From positions 1 to 56,191 of IMG/VR virus record IMGVR_UViG_3300027608_000002: a stretch of 56,191 bases of DNA, one strand, 5' to 3'. Shown in pieces: positions 18,509-26,040 of the stretch. The notes below the pieces were generated by a model that saw nothing but the letters and a program-made list of their open reading frames with translations, was not told where the DNA came from and ran no database searches. Numbering within the stretch: position 1 is the stretch's first letter; each line of letters begins with the position of its first letter. The position numbers and the translations under genes were made by a program. This DNA comes from a virus.

Positions 18509-19183
18509 ATGGCGATAAATTTAAAGACAACAGGCGGCTTGTCTGCCAACGGCGTTAAACTGCTTGTCTATGGGCAAGCGGGTGCCGGAAAGACTACATT
18601 GATAACGACGTTGCCGAAGCCGATTGTACTTTCGGCTGAAGGCGGTCTTTTATCAATTCAGGATGCAGATCTGCCATATATTGAGATTGGTAGCATGGAT
18701 GATCTCATGGAGGCTTATGAGTGGCTGACTGGTTCCGAGGAAGCCAAAGGCTACGGCTCGGTCGCGCTCGATAGCATTTCCGAGATTGCCGAGGTGGTGC
18801 TCAACGCGGAGAAGAAGATTGCGAAAGATCCACGCCAAGCATACGGGGCAATGCAAGAGAAAATGTCAGACGTGATTCGTGCGTTTCGGGATCTTCCCGA
18901 TCGCCATGTTTACATGTCGGCGAAGTTGGAGAAGACGCAAGACGAGATGGGTCGGGTCACATATGCCCCGAGTTTACCTGGCAACAAAATGGGCCAGTCA
19001 TTGCCTTACTTTTTTGACGAGGTGCTTGCGCTCCGCGTTGAGAAGGATGCCGATGGAGCGTCCCAGAGGGCTCTGATGTGCGACAGCGACGGGCTTTGGC
19101 TTGCCAAGGACCGCAGTGGGAAACTTGGTTTATGGGAATCCCCTGATCTTGGCGAGATCATTGCGAAAATAGGTGGCAAATGA
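18509..19183 (+). CDS. Sak4-type RecA-fold recombinase (AAA_24), 224 aa
   Basis: Walker A GQAGAGKTT at 22-30, Walker B SVALDSIS near 83-90, and YMSAKLEKTQDEMGRVTYAPSLPG as in phage Sak4 annealing/recombination ATPases. Sak4 proteins promote ssDNA annealing with a partner SSB. Here a DUF669 protein lies two genes downstream, the usual pairing. ATG follows GAGGTGAGTAA. First gene of the rightward operon, overlapping the next by 4 bp. Confidence 0.9.
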   Translation: MAINLKTTGGLSANGVKLLVYGQAGAGKTTLITTLPKPIVLSAEGGLLSIQDADLPYIEIGSMDDLMEAYEWLTGSEEAKGYGSVALDSISEIAEVVLNAEKKIAKDPRQAYGAMQEKMSDVIRAFRDLPDRHVYMSAKLEKTQDEMGRVTYAPSLPGNKMGQSLPYFFDEVLALRVEKDADGASQRALMCDSDGLWLAKDRSGKLGLWESPDLGEIIAKIGGK

Positions 19184-19569
19184 CGTCGAATGTTGAGCCA
19201 TTGGCGCAGAGTTGGATCGAGGCGAAGGAGACCGAGAAGAATGCGGTTGAGGTTCGTCGCGATATTGAAGACCAACTGATTAAGATCCTGTCGATCAAGG
19301 AAGATCAAGAGGGGACTGATTCATATGAGGTTGGAGAGTACTCTGTCAAAATCGTTGGCCGTTTGAACCGCAAGGTTGATGCGGACAAAATTCAAGATCT
19401 TGCCGCGGAGAACGGATTGGTCGAGCACCTGCAAAGCCTGTTCCGGTGGAAGCCTGAAATCAATGTGGCGGTGTGGAAGTCCGCGGATGAGAAGATCACC
19501 CGCATTTTATCGAAGGGTGTTTTGACCACTTCCGGTCGGCCCTCATTCACAATCAGCAAGAAGGGTTAA
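19180..19569 (+). CDS. Conserved hypothetical protein in the recombination operon, 129 aa
   Basis: Begins MTSNVEPLAQSWIEAKETEK, with a helical N-terminus and a beta-rich C-terminal half ending TTSGRPSFTISKKG. Small proteins of this type commonly sit between Sak4 and DUF669 genes. No established function. ATGA overlap with Sak4 suggests coupled translation and a shared process. Confidence 0.75.
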   Translation: MTSNVEPLAQSWIEAKETEKNAVEVRRDIEDQLIKILSIKEDQEGTDSYEVGEYSVKIVGRLNRKVDADKIQDLAAENGLVEHLQSLFRWKPEINVAVWKSADEKITRILSKGVLTTSGRPSFTISKKG

Positions 19570-19573
19570 TATC

Positions 19574-20056
19574 ATGCAACTCAACGAAGAATTTTCACTC
19601 GACACACTCCCGAAAAGCACCAGTAGTTTTGACCCACTACCTGCGGGTATTTATGAGGTTACGATTACCAAAGCAGAGTTGAAAGACAACAAAGCGGGTA
19701 CTGGTCAATTAATTAGTATTCGCTATGACATTGTGGGTCCGACTCATCAGGGTCGCGTGGTTTTTGGCAATTTTAACATTAAAAATGCTAATCCGAAGGC
19801 TGAAGAAATTGCTCGCCAACAGCTTGGCGAGTTGATGGTCGCGATTGGCATCAACCGCGTCAACGATACAGATCAATTAATTGGTGCTCGGCTGAAGATC
19901 AAAGTGTCAATTCGATCATCTGAAGAATACGGTCCACAGAACGACATCAAGGGATGGTCGAGCGTAAGCGGCGCATCGATCCCGAAGATTTCAGAGACTT
20001 CTGAGTCCACTCCCGCGGCAACAAGTAAAGCGTCACCGCCGTGGGCTAAGAAGTAA
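19574..20056 (+). CDS. DUF669-family ssDNA-binding protein, 160 aa
   Basis: FDPLPAGIYEVTITKAELKDNKAGTGQLISIRYDIVG..GRVVFGNFNIKN matches the DUF669 OB-like SSB family found beside Sak4. The tail is flexible and ends ASPPWAKK; the usual acidic SSB tip is absent. It probably coats ssDNA and loads or stimulates the Sak4 ATPase. A terminator follows 11 bp after the stop. Confidence 0.86.
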   Translation: MQLNEEFSLDTLPKSTSSFDPLPAGIYEVTITKAELKDNKAGTGQLISIRYDIVGPTHQGRVVFGNFNIKNANPKAEEIARQQLGELMVAIGINRVNDTDQLIGARLKIKVSIRSSEEYGPQNDIKGWSSVSGASIPKISETSESTPAATSKASPPWAKK

Positions 20057-20066
20057 TCTGAAAAAG

Positions 20067-20102
20067 CCCTCCCGACATGAGGGGTGTTGGGGGGGTATTT
20101 TT
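20067..20102 (+). terminator. Rho-independent terminator after the SSB gene
   Basis: Stem CCCTCCCGACA (20067-20077) pairs with TGTTGGGGGGG (20085-20095) over 11 bp with two G-T wobbles and a 7-nt loop, followed by TATTTTT. A run of A precedes the stem, so weak bidirectional use is possible. It probably attenuates the operon after the recombination genes, with read-through downstream. Confidence 0.78.
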
Positions 20103-20116
20103 AAAAGGGGATGACA

Positions 20117-20419
20117 ATGAACGATAAAGACAAGATTGAATTGGCGTTTTTGAAATTTCACATGGACAACCCTCATGTGTATGAGGAGGTCAAGAAGATT
20201 GCATTAGACATAAAGAGGTCTGGCAGAGACTTCTATGGCATTGGGGCGATCTTTGAGATTATCCGATTTCATCGAGCCATGACAACGAACGATCCGGTGT
20301 TCAAGCTCTGCAACAACCACCGAGCTTTGTACAGTCGGTTGTTAATGAAACAGGTGCCTGAATTGGAAGGATTTTTTCGGATCAAACAGAGGAAATTATC
20401 TGTTGATCACGGTGAATGA
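20117..20419 (+). CDS. Conserved phage hypothetical protein, 100 aa
   Basis: ATG 20117 is preferred to ATG 20111 because AGGGG is 6 nt upstream. Contains AFLKFHMDNPHVYEEVKKIA and NNHRALYSRLLMKQVPELEGFF, a pattern I know from many phage early regions without a confirmed function. All-helical by appearance. Overlaps the Mom-like gene by 17 bp. Confidence 0.78.
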   Translation: MNDKDKIELAFLKFHMDNPHVYEEVKKIALDIKRSGRDFYGIGAIFEIIRFHRAMTTNDPVFKLCNNHRALYSRLLMKQVPELEGFFRIKQRKLSVDHGE

Positions 20420-21020
20420 AATTCAATCGTGGGAATGCGAGCAATGGGTGTTGCACAAGCATTATGCCAAAAGGATGCCGCCTATCAGCCATGCCTACGG
20501 CCTGTTTGACGACCAAACCTTGATTGGCGTTGTGACCTACGGGTCGCCGCCATCTCGCCCGTTGTGCGTTGGTGTGTGCGGCATTGAACACGTTGATAAT
20601 GTTTTGGAGCTAAACCGTTTGGTTCTGGCCGACAACGCAAAGAACCAAGCGAGCATTCTGGTTGGCAGATCGTTGCGATTGCTTCCAAAGCCGCGGATCG
20701 TTGTGTCGTTTGCTGACACGGCTCAAGGGCACGTTGGATATATCTATCAGGCGACGAACTGGCTTTACACGGGCCTGAGCAAGAAGCGTAACGATCGCAT
20801 GAGCGTTGGAGACAATCGCCACCCGCGGACGGGGTTCGATCCAAACGGCATGTTGGTCGAGAGGAGCCGCAAGCATCGATACGTTTTTTTCGTTGGGAAT
20901 AAGAAACAAGTCAAAGAATTAAAATTAGCGTTAAAATACCCCGTTTCGTCCTATCCGAAGGGTGATAGCGCACGATACGATTCGTCCGGCGACGTTGAAA
21001 CGCAAATGAAATTATTGTGA
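20403..21020 (+). CDS. Mom-like DNA adenine-modification protein, 205 aa
   Basis: Resembles the phage Mu Mom family, a GNAT-fold enzyme group that converts adenine to a bulky N6-carbamoylmethyl form and so blocks host restriction. Family-type stretches: HKHYAKRMPPISHAYGLFDD (18-37), LELNRLVLADNAKNQASILV (69-88) and FADTAQGHVGYIYQATNWLY (104-123). The start is unclear: TTG 20403 (AGAGG about 10 nt upstream) or GTG 20412, both overlapping the previous gene. Mu Mom expression is tightly controlled; the weak start here may limit synthesis. No Com-like activator seen. Whether its chemistry matches Mu is inference. Confidence 0.8.
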   Translation: MITVNEIQSWECEQWVLHKHYAKRMPPISHAYGLFDDQTLIGVVTYGSPPSRPLCVGVCGIEHVDNVLELNRLVLADNAKNQASILVGRSLRLLPKPRIVVSFADTAQGHVGYIYQATNWLYTGLSKKRNDRMSVGDNRHPRTGFDPNGMLVERSRKHRYVFFVGNKKQVKELKLALKYPVSSYPKGDSARYDSSGDVETQMKLL

Positions 21021-21030
21021 GGGGATAAAA

Positions 21031-22065
21031 GTGGTTGAGATTCCAGAATTCACCAACAGACTCATAGAGGCGATTGATGCGGCGCATGAAAGCCGCCAAG
21101 GCAAGCCGCGACCTCACATGGGCGTCTCGATGATAGGCGACCCTTGCGATCGGAGGCTTTGGCTGTCGTTCCGGTGGGCGGTGCAAGAAAAGTTTTCCGG
21201 TCGCCTGTTGCGGTTGTTCCGCCGCGGTCATCAGGAAGAGATCAGCATCATTCAGGATCTTCGCGATGCGGGGCTCGCTGTCATGGGGACGAACGGCTAT
21301 CAAGAGAAGGTAGATTTTGGTTCTCACGTATCTGGTAGCATTGACGGCATCATTACGAGCGGCGTGCCAGAGGCACCGAACAAGAAGCATATTGCAGAGT
21401 TCAAGACGCATAGCCTGAAGTCGTTTAACGATTTGGTTGCGCACGGCGTGCAGAAGTCGAAGCCTCTGCATTACACCCAGATGCAAGGCTACATGCATGG
21501 TACGGGGATCGATCGCGCTCTCTATGTGGCTGTTTGTAAGGACGACGACCGCATCCACACCGAGCGTGTTAAGTACAACAAAGAGGTTGCGGAGAAAGCG
21601 ATCAATCGGGCGAAGAGGATCGCGCTTGAGGATCGTATGCCGCCACCACTGACAACGGACCCAACGTGGTTCCAGTGCCGTTTTTGCCCCGCTCACGAAT
21701 TCTGCCATGAGACCAAACTCACCAAGCATGTGAATTGCCGGACGTGCGCTCACAGCACTGCGAAGGACGATAGCACTTGGCGGTGCGAGCTTAACGACTC
21801 GGCGGAGATCCCGATCGATTTTCAGCACGAGGGATGCGTCGAGCACGTTCTCCACCCTGATCTGGTGCCGTGGCAACGCAAGGCCGGAGAAAATGAGTGG
21901 TCCGCGGTTTACGTGATCGACGGCAAAGACGTTCAAAACGGCTCGCCTGACGTGCGTGTATTTAGCAGTAAGGAGATCCTCGCGAATCCTTCAGGATGCG
22001 CAAGTGACAATCCGATTATCAAGGCGGTGCGAGAAACATTCCCAGGCGCAGAAATTGTAGGATAA
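21031..22065 (+). CDS. Cas4/RecB-like PD-(D/E)XK exonuclease with Cys cluster, 344 aa
   Basis: PD-(D/E)XK core: D105 in SGSIDGII, E123 and K125 in HIAEFKTH, then a YTQMQGYM helix. C39 (GDPCDRR) together with the CRFCPAHEFC group near 217-226 could hold an Fe-S cluster as in Cas4/AddB nucleases. A second cysteine group (NCRTC...WRCEL) lies near 237-252. GTG start at 21031 after GAGGGG. Likely resects DNA ends for Sak4/DUF669 recombination. Confidence 0.85.
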   Translation: MVEIPEFTNRLIEAIDAAHESRQGKPRPHMGVSMIGDPCDRRLWLSFRWAVQEKFSGRLLRLFRRGHQEEISIIQDLRDAGLAVMGTNGYQEKVDFGSHVSGSIDGIITSGVPEAPNKKHIAEFKTHSLKSFNDLVAHGVQKSKPLHYTQMQGYMHGTGIDRALYVAVCKDDDRIHTERVKYNKEVAEKAINRAKRIALEDRMPPPLTTDPTWFQCRFCPAHEFCHETKLTKHVNCRTCAHSTAKDDSTWRCELNDSAEIPIDFQHEGCVEHVLHPDLVPWQRKAGENEWSAVYVIDGKDVQNGSPDVRVFSSKEILANPSGCASDNPIIKAVRETFPGAEIVG

Positions 22066-22081
22066 ATTAAGGAGCAAGATT

Positions 22082-23704
22082 ATGGAGTTACGTGATTATC
22101 AACAGAAATCTATCACTGATTTGTATCGGTGGTTTGAGTTGCACGAAGGTAACCCTTGTTTGGTTATGCCCACGGCAAGTGGCAAAAGCCATGTTGTGGC
22201 GGCTTTGTGCAAGGACGCGATCCAGAATTGGCCAGAGACCCGCGTGCTGATGTTGACGCACGTTAAAGAACTGATTGAGCAGAACGCGGATAAGATGCTC
22301 CAGTATTGGCCAGACGCTCCTTTGGGTATTTACTCCGCGGGTATAGGCGTAAAGCAGCTAGGCCAAAACATTACGTTTGCGGGGATCCAATCGATATATA
22401 ATATTCCCGAAAAAGTCGGCCATATCGATTTAGTCGTGATTGACGAATGCCATCTCGTGAACCACGCGCAAACCGGAACATACCGGATGTTTATCCAAGC
22501 CCTTCAGGAGATTAACCCAAGCCTACGTGTGATTGGTCTGACGGCAACCCCGTACCGAATGGGGCATGGTTTAATCACCGATAAGCCTGCCCTGTTCAAT
22601 GCTTTGCTTGAGCCCGTGACAATTTCAGAGTTGGTGTTCAAAAAGTGGCTATCACCCCTGCGAAGCAAGCATACTGTTAAAAATCTTGATGCAAGCGGGG
22701 TTAAGAAACGTGGCGGGGAATATATCGAGGCGGAACTTCAGGCGGCAGTCGATACGGAAGAAAACAATTTAGCCATTGTCAAAGAAACGATTGCTCGTGC
22801 CGGAGATCGAAAAGCATGGTTGTTTTTCTGTACTGGCATCAGCCATGCAGAAAACATTGCAAAAATTTTACAAGAGCACGGGATCTCGTCGGCCTGTATT
22901 GTCGGGAGCACACCTAAAAAAGAACGACAGAGGATTTTGGAAGAGTATAAGGCCGGAAACATTAGAGCTCTTACAAATGCAAACGTTTTGACAACTGGTT
23001 TTGATTATCCGGATATTGATTTGATTGCGATGTTGCGCCCGACGATGTCGCCTGGCTTATATTTACAGATGGCAGGCCGCGGCATGCGGTTAAAATCTCA
23101 CACTGATCATTGCTTGGTGTTGGACTTTGCAGGCGTTGTGCAAAAGCACGGCCCAATCACGGCGGTCGTTCCACCACCAAATTCAAAGTTTCCGCGAGCA
23201 ACAGAAACGCCAATGAAGGCATGCGAGGAGTGTCATGAATTGAACCATTTGGCCGCTCAAAATTGCTCGTGTTGCGGTGCATCATTTAAAATGTCATCTC
23301 AGCAGGGTGAACCTAAAAAATTGCAATTGCACAATCTCGATATCATGGGAATCCAAGGCCAAGAACTTGATGTTACTGGTTGGACTTGGCGTAGGCATAT
23401 CAGTCGGACAAGCGGCAAGGAGATGCTGTCTGTGACTTATTACGGCGGTTATTCGGATCCTCCGGTTACCGAGTATTTCCCTGTCCGCCATGATGGATAC
23501 GCGGGGCAGAAGGCAACGCAAGAGATCCTAACAATTGCTCGATCTGCAGGTGTCCCAACGGATAAATTTATTCATCAAGAATATCTGGAGCAAGTGGCGG
23601 TGGTGCTTGATGGCGGTAAGCCACCGCGAGAACTTGAATATCGAAAGGACGGGAAGTTCTATCGGGTGATCAAACGGAAATGGCCGCATGAAAACCGAGC
23701 ATGA
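22082..23704 (+). CDS. SF2 DEAD/DEAH-type helicase with zinc finger, 540 aa
   Basis: RYQ-type start LRDYQQKS, Walker A PTASGKS (30-36), DECH box (121-124), LTATPYR (about 160) and C-terminal motif VI MAGRGMRL. A CxxC...CxxC zinc-binding group (ACEECHELNHLAAQNCSCC) lies near 380-398. ATG follows AAGGAGCAAGATT. It probably remodels replication or recombination intermediates, as UvsW-like helicases do. Confidence 0.9.
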   Translation: MELRDYQQKSITDLYRWFELHEGNPCLVMPTASGKSHVVAALCKDAIQNWPETRVLMLTHVKELIEQNADKMLQYWPDAPLGIYSAGIGVKQLGQNITFAGIQSIYNIPEKVGHIDLVVIDECHLVNHAQTGTYRMFIQALQEINPSLRVIGLTATPYRMGHGLITDKPALFNALLEPVTISELVFKKWLSPLRSKHTVKNLDASGVKKRGGEYIEAELQAAVDTEENNLAIVKETIARAGDRKAWLFFCTGISHAENIAKILQEHGISSACIVGSTPKKERQRILEEYKAGNIRALTNANVLTTGFDYPDIDLIAMLRPTMSPGLYLQMAGRGMRLKSHTDHCLVLDFAGVVQKHGPITAVVPPPNSKFPRATETPMKACEECHELNHLAAQNCSCCGASFKMSSQQGEPKKLQLHNLDIMGIQGQELDVTGWTWRRHISRTSGKEMLSVTYYGGYSDPPVTEYFPVRHDGYAGQKATQEILTIARSAGVPTDKFIHQEYLEQVAVVLDGGKPPRELEYRKDGKFYRVIKRKWPHENRA

Positions 23705-24020
23705 GGAACAACGAGAATTTGTGAGTTGGTTTCGAAAAAACAAAGGGGATGTGCGGATCTTTGCCATCCCCAATGGGGGAAGCCGGAGCCTGTCATCAGC
23801 CGCCAGAATGAAAGTCGAAGGCGTCTCCCGCGGCGTCCCAGACCTTTTTATTCCTGAATGGTGGACGTGGATTGAGATGAAGAGGGTGAGCGGCGGCGTG
23901 GTCGCACCGGAACAAAAAAGTTGGCACGAGTATCTCGATCAGATTGGATACATCGTAATCGTTGCTAGAGGATGTGAAGAAGCTATTAAATTATTGGAGG
24001 AATCAAGATGTCAAAAATAA
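23688..24020 (+). CDS. VRR-NUC endonuclease, 110 aa
   Basis: VRR-NUC fold: E4-type helix EHEEQREFVSWFRK, FAIPNGG, GVPDLFIPEW with D52 and WIEMK with E63/K65 form the active site. Such stand-alone nucleases act on branched DNA; here it may resolve replication or packaging intermediates. Overlaps the helicase gene by 17 bp and the next gene by 13 bp. Confidence 0.9.
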   Translation: MKTEHEEQREFVSWFRKNKGDVRIFAIPNGGSRSLSSAARMKVEGVSRGVPDLFIPEWWTWIEMKRVSGGVVAPEQKSWHEYLDQIGYIVIVARGCEEAIKLLEESRCQK

Positions 24021-24802
24021 CAAATAAAGATTTCCAATTGTTTCGGCTTTCGCCAGAAATATGGAAATATACAAATCTAGACGATATTAACCAAACTTTT
24101 AAAGATATGATGGAACTTGATTTGGATTGTGCTCCTTATTCTAACTTTGCCATTGAAATAAAAGTAATTTTTATTAACGGGCTATATCACATGAATTATG
24201 TTAGTGAAAAAGAAAAAAATTGGACAATGTTAATAGAATACGAAATGGAAAAATTTAAAGTTGAAGATTACATTGCAGGTCAAGGAACCGAAGGTTTTCG
24301 TAATTTATTTGTAACAATAATTGATGAGCATAAAAAAGTTTTGACTAAAAAAGCCAACATATCAAATTTTATAAAAAATGGAAAAAAATTTAATATTCCA
24401 AATAATTTGACAGAAGGTGGGGCAGAAGACATGTGGTATATTGCATGTGATTGCCGAGCAATTTTACTTGTGATGCTTGCGACAAAAAATGCAAAACAAG
24501 AAAAATTGGTTAATCGGGATCTTTTGGCTGGAAAACATAACAAAAAAAACGTTTACAGAAAAGATTACCCGTACACGACAACAATTAGCATTGGGAAAAT
24601 TACAGAAAATTATACAAACAATGGGGATGATTCCAAATCTGTCAGGCCGCATTTGAGACGTGGCCACATCAGAACACAAAGTTTTGGTCCTAATCGTTCT
24701 TTTGAAAAAAAGATTTTCATTGAGCCCGTGTTTGTTAATGCAAGTGAAGGATGGATTGGAAAAAGAAGCGCATACAACGTATCGGTTGGAGGTGCCCAAT
24801 GA
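24008..24802 (+). CDS. AT-rich hypothetical protein, 264 aa
   Basis: Not assigned to a named family. The C-terminal part (about 208-255), VRPHLRRGHIRTQSFGP..KKIFIEPVFVNASEG, looks like a compact conserved domain known to me from other phage proteins without a function; the N-terminal part is helical. By eye the gene is far richer in A+T than its neighbours, suggesting separate acquisition. Could be an anti-host or anti-defence factor. Confidence 0.75.
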   Translation: MSKITNKDFQLFRLSPEIWKYTNLDDINQTFKDMMELDLDCAPYSNFAIEIKVIFINGLYHMNYVSEKEKNWTMLIEYEMEKFKVEDYIAGQGTEGFRNLFVTIIDEHKKVLTKKANISNFIKNGKKFNIPNNLTEGGAEDMWYIACDCRAILLVMLATKNAKQEKLVNRDLLAGKHNKKNVYRKDYPYTTTISIGKITENYTNNGDDSKSVRPHLRRGHIRTQSFGPNRSFEKKIFIEPVFVNASEGWIGKRSAYNVSVGGAQ

Positions 24803-24951
24803 ACATTGTTATAACCATCAGCACGAACGGCGTGGATCAAATATTTGTATTCCCTTTACAAAAAAAACCATCTTTTTTTAGAAAGATTAAAAAAATGTTT
24901 CAAAAAAACGCCAGAAAACCTTTATATTCCAAAGACTTATTATTATTATAA
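24799..24951 (+). CDS. Small basic protein, 50 aa
   Basis: ATG 24799 overlaps the previous stop as ATGA. Sequence begins MNIVITISTNGVDQIFVFPL and then turns strongly basic (QKKPSFFRKIKKMFQKNARK). Ends just before cassette promoter C. AT-rich like its upstream neighbour, so the pair probably arrived together. Function unknown. Confidence 0.6.
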   Translation: MNIVITISTNGVDQIFVFPLQKKPSFFRKIKKMFQKNARKPLYSKDLLLL

Positions 24952-24968
24952 AAAGGATAAAAAAATGC

Positions 24969-25022
24969 TTGCATAATGAATAAGACATCTTTATACATAT
25001 CTTTGTCGGGGCGAGGTGCTCC
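24969..25022 (+). promoter_or_regulatory. Cassette promoter C with 5' hairpin leader
   Basis: TTGCAT (24969-24974), 17-bp spacer, TATACA (24992-24997), A-rich tract upstream. The hairpin GGGGC-GAGGT-GCTCC (25008-25022, one G-T pair) begins close to the predicted transcript start. Then GCCTAAATAGGAGATTTTAAG leads to ATG 25044. Same architecture as A and B but on the plus strand, with the best -10 box of the three. Confidence 0.75.
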
Positions 25023-25043
25023 GCCTAAATAGGAGATTTTAAG

Positions 25044-25337
25044 ATGACCAATTATTCCCTTGCAGACCAGTACGCGACTCTCAAGGCTCAACGCGACGAG
25101 CTTGACGCTCAGATCGAAGCTCTCAAGGCTGAGATCGTTGCCTCCGGTGCAGAGTTGATTGAGGGCGATATTTACAATGTGAAGGTTCACCTTCGCGCCA
25201 CCAAGGTTGTGGACGAGGTCGCTCTCGCCGAGCACGGTGTCACCGTCGAGCAGTTGAAGGTTCTCAACGCTTGCAAGAAGGACGGCAAGATCTACCCAGT
25301 ACTCGACGTGAAGCCTCGTGTGGCACTTGCCGCGTAA
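25044..25337 (+). CDS. Highly expressed small protein, 97 aa (cassette C)
   Basis: N-terminal coiled coil (about 8-35: ATLKAQRDELDAQIEALKAE) and a basic/hydrophobic second half (NVKVHLRATKVVDEVALAEHGV...VLDVKPRVALAA). Codon choice is strikingly uniform and C-ending (GCT/CTC/AAG/GAC), unlike the AT-rich genes just upstream. With its own strong promoter, hairpins on both sides and an AGGAG site it is probably one of the most abundant early proteins. No family recognised; an SSB-, histone- or host-takeover role is speculation. Confidence 0.8.
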   Translation: MTNYSLADQYATLKAQRDELDAQIEALKAEIVASGAELIEGDIYNVKVHLRATKVVDEVALAEHGVTVEQLKVLNACKKDGKIYPVLDVKPRVALAA

Positions 25338-25341
25338 CAAC

Positions 25342-25357
25342 GGGGGCTTCGGCCCCC
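25342..25357 (+). other. Stable hairpin GGGGGC-TTCG-GCCCCC after cassette C gene
   Basis: A perfect 6-bp GC stem with a TTCG tetraloop, 4 nt after the stop at 25337 and with no U-tract. Matches the hairpin at 15347-15362. Likely shields mRNA from 3' exonucleases or attenuates transcription before the next gene at 25380. Confidence 0.72.
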
Positions 25358-25379
25358 ACTCACTCAAAGGAGATTTAAA

Positions 25380-25571
25380 ATGACTATTTCTGAAGCAGTG
25401 CAACTGATTGAAGAGGGTTGCGACGATAACGATTTGTTAGCAGACGCATGGCAGTGTCTGATTGATACAGGGGCCGCATGGTCTCTACAGGGGTGGTATG
25501 GGCGCACAGCGTCATTGTTAATCGAGAGCGGCATTTGTTGGTCGCCATTCAAGGAAGAGGAGGTAGCGTAA
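25380..25571 (+). CDS. Conserved small phage protein (DUF7417-like), 63 aa
   Basis: Begins MTISEAVQLIEEGCDDNDLLADAWQ, then IDTGAAWSLQGWYGRTASLLIESG. The WxLQGWYGRTA stretch is familiar from small early proteins of many phages; the exact family name is from memory. AAAGGAGATTTAAAATG leader resembles the cassette leaders. The stop shares a base with the next start (TAATG). Confidence 0.78.
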   Translation: MTISEAVQLIEEGCDDNDLLADAWQCLIDTGAAWSLQGWYGRTASLLIESGICWSPFKEEEVA

Positions 25572-25822
25572 TGGATTTTACATCAATGGCGTTAAAATGC
25601 GCAGGTCTTGAAGATGTTTGGAAAAAAACCGCTTCTAATTTTTTGAAAAAGCAAGTTTCGAATGATTTGGAAAAGGTAATTGTTCTTCAATCGACGGCTC
25701 TTAGCTTTTATGTCACGCTCATGTTGGCCAGTAAAATAGATCCAGATGAAATTATTAGGGTAACCAAAGAGGGTATTATTGCGTGTCGAGAGTACGAACG
25801 AAATAAGGGGAAAACACAATGA
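25571..25822 (+). CDS. Hypothetical protein, 83 aa
   Basis: ATG 25571 is chosen for the TAATG junction and AGGAGG site just upstream. Helical, with one hydrophobic segment (VIVLQSTALSFYVTLMLAS, about 37-55) that might be membrane-associated. Not recognised. Confidence 0.68.
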   Translation: MDFTSMALKCAGLEDVWKKTASNFLKKQVSNDLEKVIVLQSTALSFYVTLMLASKIDPDEIIRVTKEGIIACREYERNKGKTQ

Positions 25823-26040
25823 CAACGATATGGGCGATACAGATTGAATACAAGGTTAAGGGCAACATTGTGCGTCGATCGCACTTTGTGCCCAACACGG
25901 AATCCATCACCAAGCTAGAAAAGCACTTAAAAGGGTTTGGTGGTGGTGTCGTGCACAAAAGGCTTTACGTGGTTTCTGACTGGGTAGAGGTGCTCGACGA
26001 AGTAGAAAAAGAAATTGAACAAGAGGATGCTTTGATATGA
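25819..26040 (+). CDS. Hypothetical protein, 73 aa
   Basis: ATGA overlap with the previous gene. Beta-type N-terminus (MTTIWAIQIEYKVKGNIVRR) and acidic C-terminal helix (VLDEVEKEIEQED). Function unknown. Confidence 0.68.
   Translation: MTTIWAIQIEYKVKGNIVRRSHFVPNTESITKLEKHLKGFGGGVVHKRLYVVSDWVEVLDEVEKEIEQEDALI

Noticed and set aside
20911-21936. Open frame of over 1 kb on the minus strand opposite the exonuclease
   Set aside because: It lies wholly antisense to a clear PD-(D/E)XK nuclease, has no ribosome site in context and a composition typical of a mirrored frame.
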